A stretch of DNA of 64,000 nt from Rhizobium sp. RCAM05350 (GTDB lineage Bacteria; Pseudomonadota; Alphaproteobacteria; Rhizobiales; Rhizobiaceae), in NCBI GenBank assembly GCA_024426085.1, contig CP087974.1, forward strand, positions 2,766,001 to 2,830,000, in the 5' to 3' direction. The translations under genes were made by a program, and so were the position numbers. A model generated the notes under the pieces. The model did not search any database, was not told the DNA's origin, and was given only the letters and a program-made list of their open reading frames with translations. This document shows positions 62,598 through 64,000 of the stretch, piece by piece (position 1 is the stretch's first letter; each line of letters begins with the position of its first letter).

Positions 62598-63183
62598 CGT
62601 TTCCCCCTTCTGACGTGCATGATCGTGCCGGATGCTACATGTCCCTGCGTTGATATCGAACAGTTTTATTGGAATTTTCTTCCCCCAAAATCCCCGCCCT
62701 GAAAACCCGTGTCATGATCATGGCGTTCTGTCACGGATGCACCGCAAGACGTTTGCGGCGAGGCAGGGCTGGCGCTCCACGTGAAGCCTCGTGGTCTCCC
62801 GCAAGGAGACCGCGAACGTCAGGCGGACCGGAAGGAGAGCCCCCCGGAAAATGGATCCCCTCCGTCCTTATGGGGTGGGCGCATCTGTGGGATGCACAGG
62901 CCGGGATGGGAAGCGTGACGTACCGGGGCTGTGATGCTCTATGCCGGACCGGAATTATGCGCCACGACGATCGTCCCGGATCAGAGGATCCGGAGTCGGG
63001 GTCTGTAGGGAGGAAAGCTCCCCGAGAGAACGCCAAACGGGGCGCTGGAAAGCGTCACATAAACTTATTCATTAGAGGCGGTTTCCAGTGCCCCGTCCGA
63101 ATGAACCGATTTTTCAAAACCACGGCGGACACCGCGCGGGGATGTTTCCTGCTGTCCTTTGGCCGGCCTGAAAAGGAGCAATC
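62598..63183. other. 586-base gap with a hairpin-rich segment (candidate structured RNA)
   Basis: No convincing reading frame. The segment 62780-63060 is dense in stems: GGTCTCC/GGAGACC (62793-62811), GGCGCAT pairing with ATGCGCC 73 bases on (62878-62884 with 62957-62963), inside it CTGTG/CACAG (62885-62899), CGGATC/GATCCG with loop AGAG (62977-62992), GGGAG/CTCCC (63008-63022) and GCGCT-GGAA-AGCGT (63042-63055). It does not match RNase P, tmRNA, SRP RNA or 6S as I know them. Strand unknown. Confidence 0.35.
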
Positions 63184-63353
63184 GTGCCCTATAATAAACC
63201 TCAGAAGTCGCCGTCGAACGACGTGATGTTCCGCGTCGCCGCAACGGCCTGGTCCAATTATCTTGGCTGCCGGGTACGCCGCTGCCGCCATGAGTGCCGT
63301 TGCCTTGGAAGAATGAACCGGTTTGGAATGCCTCCGTGCGCTGGCAACATGAA
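63184..63353 (+). CDS. Hypothetical protein, frame disrupted
   Basis: GTG at 63184 with AAAGGAG five bases upstream begins MPYNKPQKSPSNDVMFRVAA and TAWSNYLG; this start is credible. Beyond about 63270 the frame (CRVRRCRHECRCLG) looks wrong. In the next frame codons read GYAAAAMSAVALEE, interrupted by a stop, then reach TGA at 63351-63353, overlapping the next ORF by ATGA. Probably a short protein with one or two slips. No family recognised. Confidence 0.4.
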
Positions 63354-63566
63354 AATTGCCGACCTTAACGACATGCTCGATTTTTTTCGGCGATACCTGC
63401 CAAACTCGCGACACCGGATTTGTTGGCTGCAGAACTTGCCGAGGCAAAGACGGACGATGAACGCGAGATGATCGCATTCCGGCGTCAGGTCTTTCTCTAT
63501 TATCACGGCGAATTGGCAAGAGCAGGACTGGCCGAACCTTTGGGGCCACCCTTCGTCGAGGGTTGA
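63350..63566 (+). CDS. Hypothetical small protein, frameshifted
   Basis: ATG at 63350 reads MKIADLNDMLDFF; after a one-base slip in the T7 run near 63387 the frame continues through AELAEAKTDDEREMIAFRRQ and VFLYYHGELARAGLAEPLG to TGA at 63564-63566, about 72 residues. The composition looks like a real soluble helical protein. No homologue recalled. Confidence 0.45.
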
Positions 63567-63571
63567 TCGTG

Positions 63572-63958
63572 TCAGCCCTTGAAGGCGGTGACTTCGATCT
63601 CGATCAGCATTTCCGGGCGGATCAGGTCGCAGACCACCATCGTTGCCGCTGGGCGGATGTCGCCGAACGCTTCGCCGAGGATAGGGAAGACGATATCGGC
63701 AAAGGCCGCATCGGTCACGTAGTAGTGATTGCGCACCGCATCCTTGAGCGAAAATCCGGCGCCGGTCAGCGCCGCCTCGATCGTCTTCAGGCAGTTGCGG
63801 GTCTGCTCTTCCACCGTCTTAGGCATAGTCATCGTCTGATAGTCGTAGCCGGTCGTGCCGGAAACGAAGCACCAGTCGCCCTGCACGACAGCCCACGAAT
63901 AACCCGCCGTCTTTTCAAACGGCGAGCCGGAAGAGATCAGTTTTCGCGGGCTGGGCAT
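63572..63958 (-). CDS. RidA-family (YjgF/YER057c) protein
   Basis: 128 residues, intact. RidA proteins hydrolyse reactive enamines and imines or act in related catabolic steps. Family features: FVSGTTGYDYQTMTMP, EEQTRNCLKTIEAAL, YVTDAAFADIVFPILGEAFGDIRPAATMV and EIEVTAFKG at the end. The usual catalytic Arg lies in GDIRPAATM. ATG at 63958; an upstream gene on the same strand ends six bases before. Confidence 0.88.
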   Translation of the reverse strand: MPSPRKLISSGSPFEKTAGYSWAVVQGDWCFVSGTTGYDYQTMTMPKTVEEQTRNCLKTIEAALTGAGFSLKDAVRNHYYVTDAAFADIVFPILGEAFGDIRPAATMVVCDLIRPEMLIEIEVTAFKG

Positions 63959-63964
63959 CGGGTT

Positions 63965-64000
63965 TTACGCCCAGGGATGCGAAGCGGCATTGGCCTTTTC
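63965..64000 (-). CDS. C-terminal end of an unidentified CDS
   Basis: Minus-strand codons reading KANAASHPWA then TAA at 63965-63967, six bases before the RidA-family start. Only about 11 codons are in the window; the product cannot be identified. Confidence 0.35.
   Translation of the reverse strand, partial: EKANAASHPWA

Noticed and set aside
62778-62788. CCACGTGAAG as a parS site
   Set aside because: It matches only the CACGTGAA core; both flanks differ from consensus.
62690-63060. RNase P RNA, tmRNA, SRP RNA or group II intron in the hairpin-rich segment
   Set aside because: The invariant sequences of each (for example the RNase P P4 helix, tmRNA tag codons and T-loop, intron domain V) were looked for on both strands and not found.

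Overview
The window is an origin-proximal stretch of a Rhizobiaceae (Rhizobium/Agrobacterium-type) main chromosome. The evidence is gene order and protein character: the block secB-dnaQ-coaE-aroE-maf-PPDK regulator, then oriC, then hemE-hemJ-rho-mnmE-mnmG-rsmG-parA-parB, is the classical alphaproteobacterial origin neighbourhood. A 1600-residue NAD-glutamate dehydrogenase, the cell-cycle regulator TrcR, and the htpX-rsmB-heparinase-purH run also fit. DNA is GC-rich, and no tRNA, rRNA, prophage, IS element or CRISPR array was seen.

Layout. 1-8.9 kb: gabD (cut by the left edge), a nitroreductase, gyrB, and a leftward mltA-smr-xre run; then a Tim44-like gene, fxsA and secB. 8.9-12.5 kb: a leftward operon (PPDK regulator, maf, aroE, coaE, dnaQ) whose genes mostly overlap. 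12.54-12.94 kb: the replication origin, with DnaA boxes, an AT-rich unwinding segment and a cluster of GANTC methylation sites. 12.94-21.8 kb: the rightward hemE-to-parB run. 21.9-26.1 kb: leuS-lptE-holA leftward. 26.3-33.4 kb: yggS, prpE, a purine-nucleoside permease-type protein, trcR and acs. 33.5-40.4 kb: a thermonuclease-fold protein, an SDHAF4-like protein, htpX, rsmB, a heparinase-like protein and purH. 40.4-46.6 kb: a UMF1-type MFS carrier and the giant NAD-GDH. 46.9-52.6 kb: pyridoxal kinase, carbonic anhydrase, a divergent TetR/NAD(P)-binding pair, mltB and asd. 53-59.4 kb: alkaline phosphatase, a DUF3299-like/ABC ATPase/His-rich permease operon, and an MHS-type MFS carrier with a large extra periplasmic domain. 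59.4-64 kb: a PAP2 phosphatase, a palindromic repeat, leuB, small secreted proteins, DoxX, a hairpin-rich non-coding stretch and a RidA-family protein.

How it works together. oriC fires divergently and most essential genes point away from it. ParA/ParB and at least six parS-like sites (11.1, 17.5, 19.5, 28.7, 34.3 and 51.4 kb) make the region the segregation centromere. Four of the parS-like sites lie inside reading frames, always read as (V/D)SRET.

Quality warning. I count roughly 60 one- or two-base insertions and deletions that break about 30 otherwise normal genes, including essential ones (gyrB, rho, leuS, parA, hemE, secB, asd, coenzyme and tRNA-modification genes). They often sit in homopolymers or short repeats. 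This is the signature of an uncorrected sequence, not of mass pseudogenisation. Gene extents below are given as the repaired genes. No defence, secretion or biosynthetic island is visible. The least explained items are the hairpin-rich stretch at 62.7-63.06 kb, the His-rich ABC operon, and the parS-in-coding pattern.
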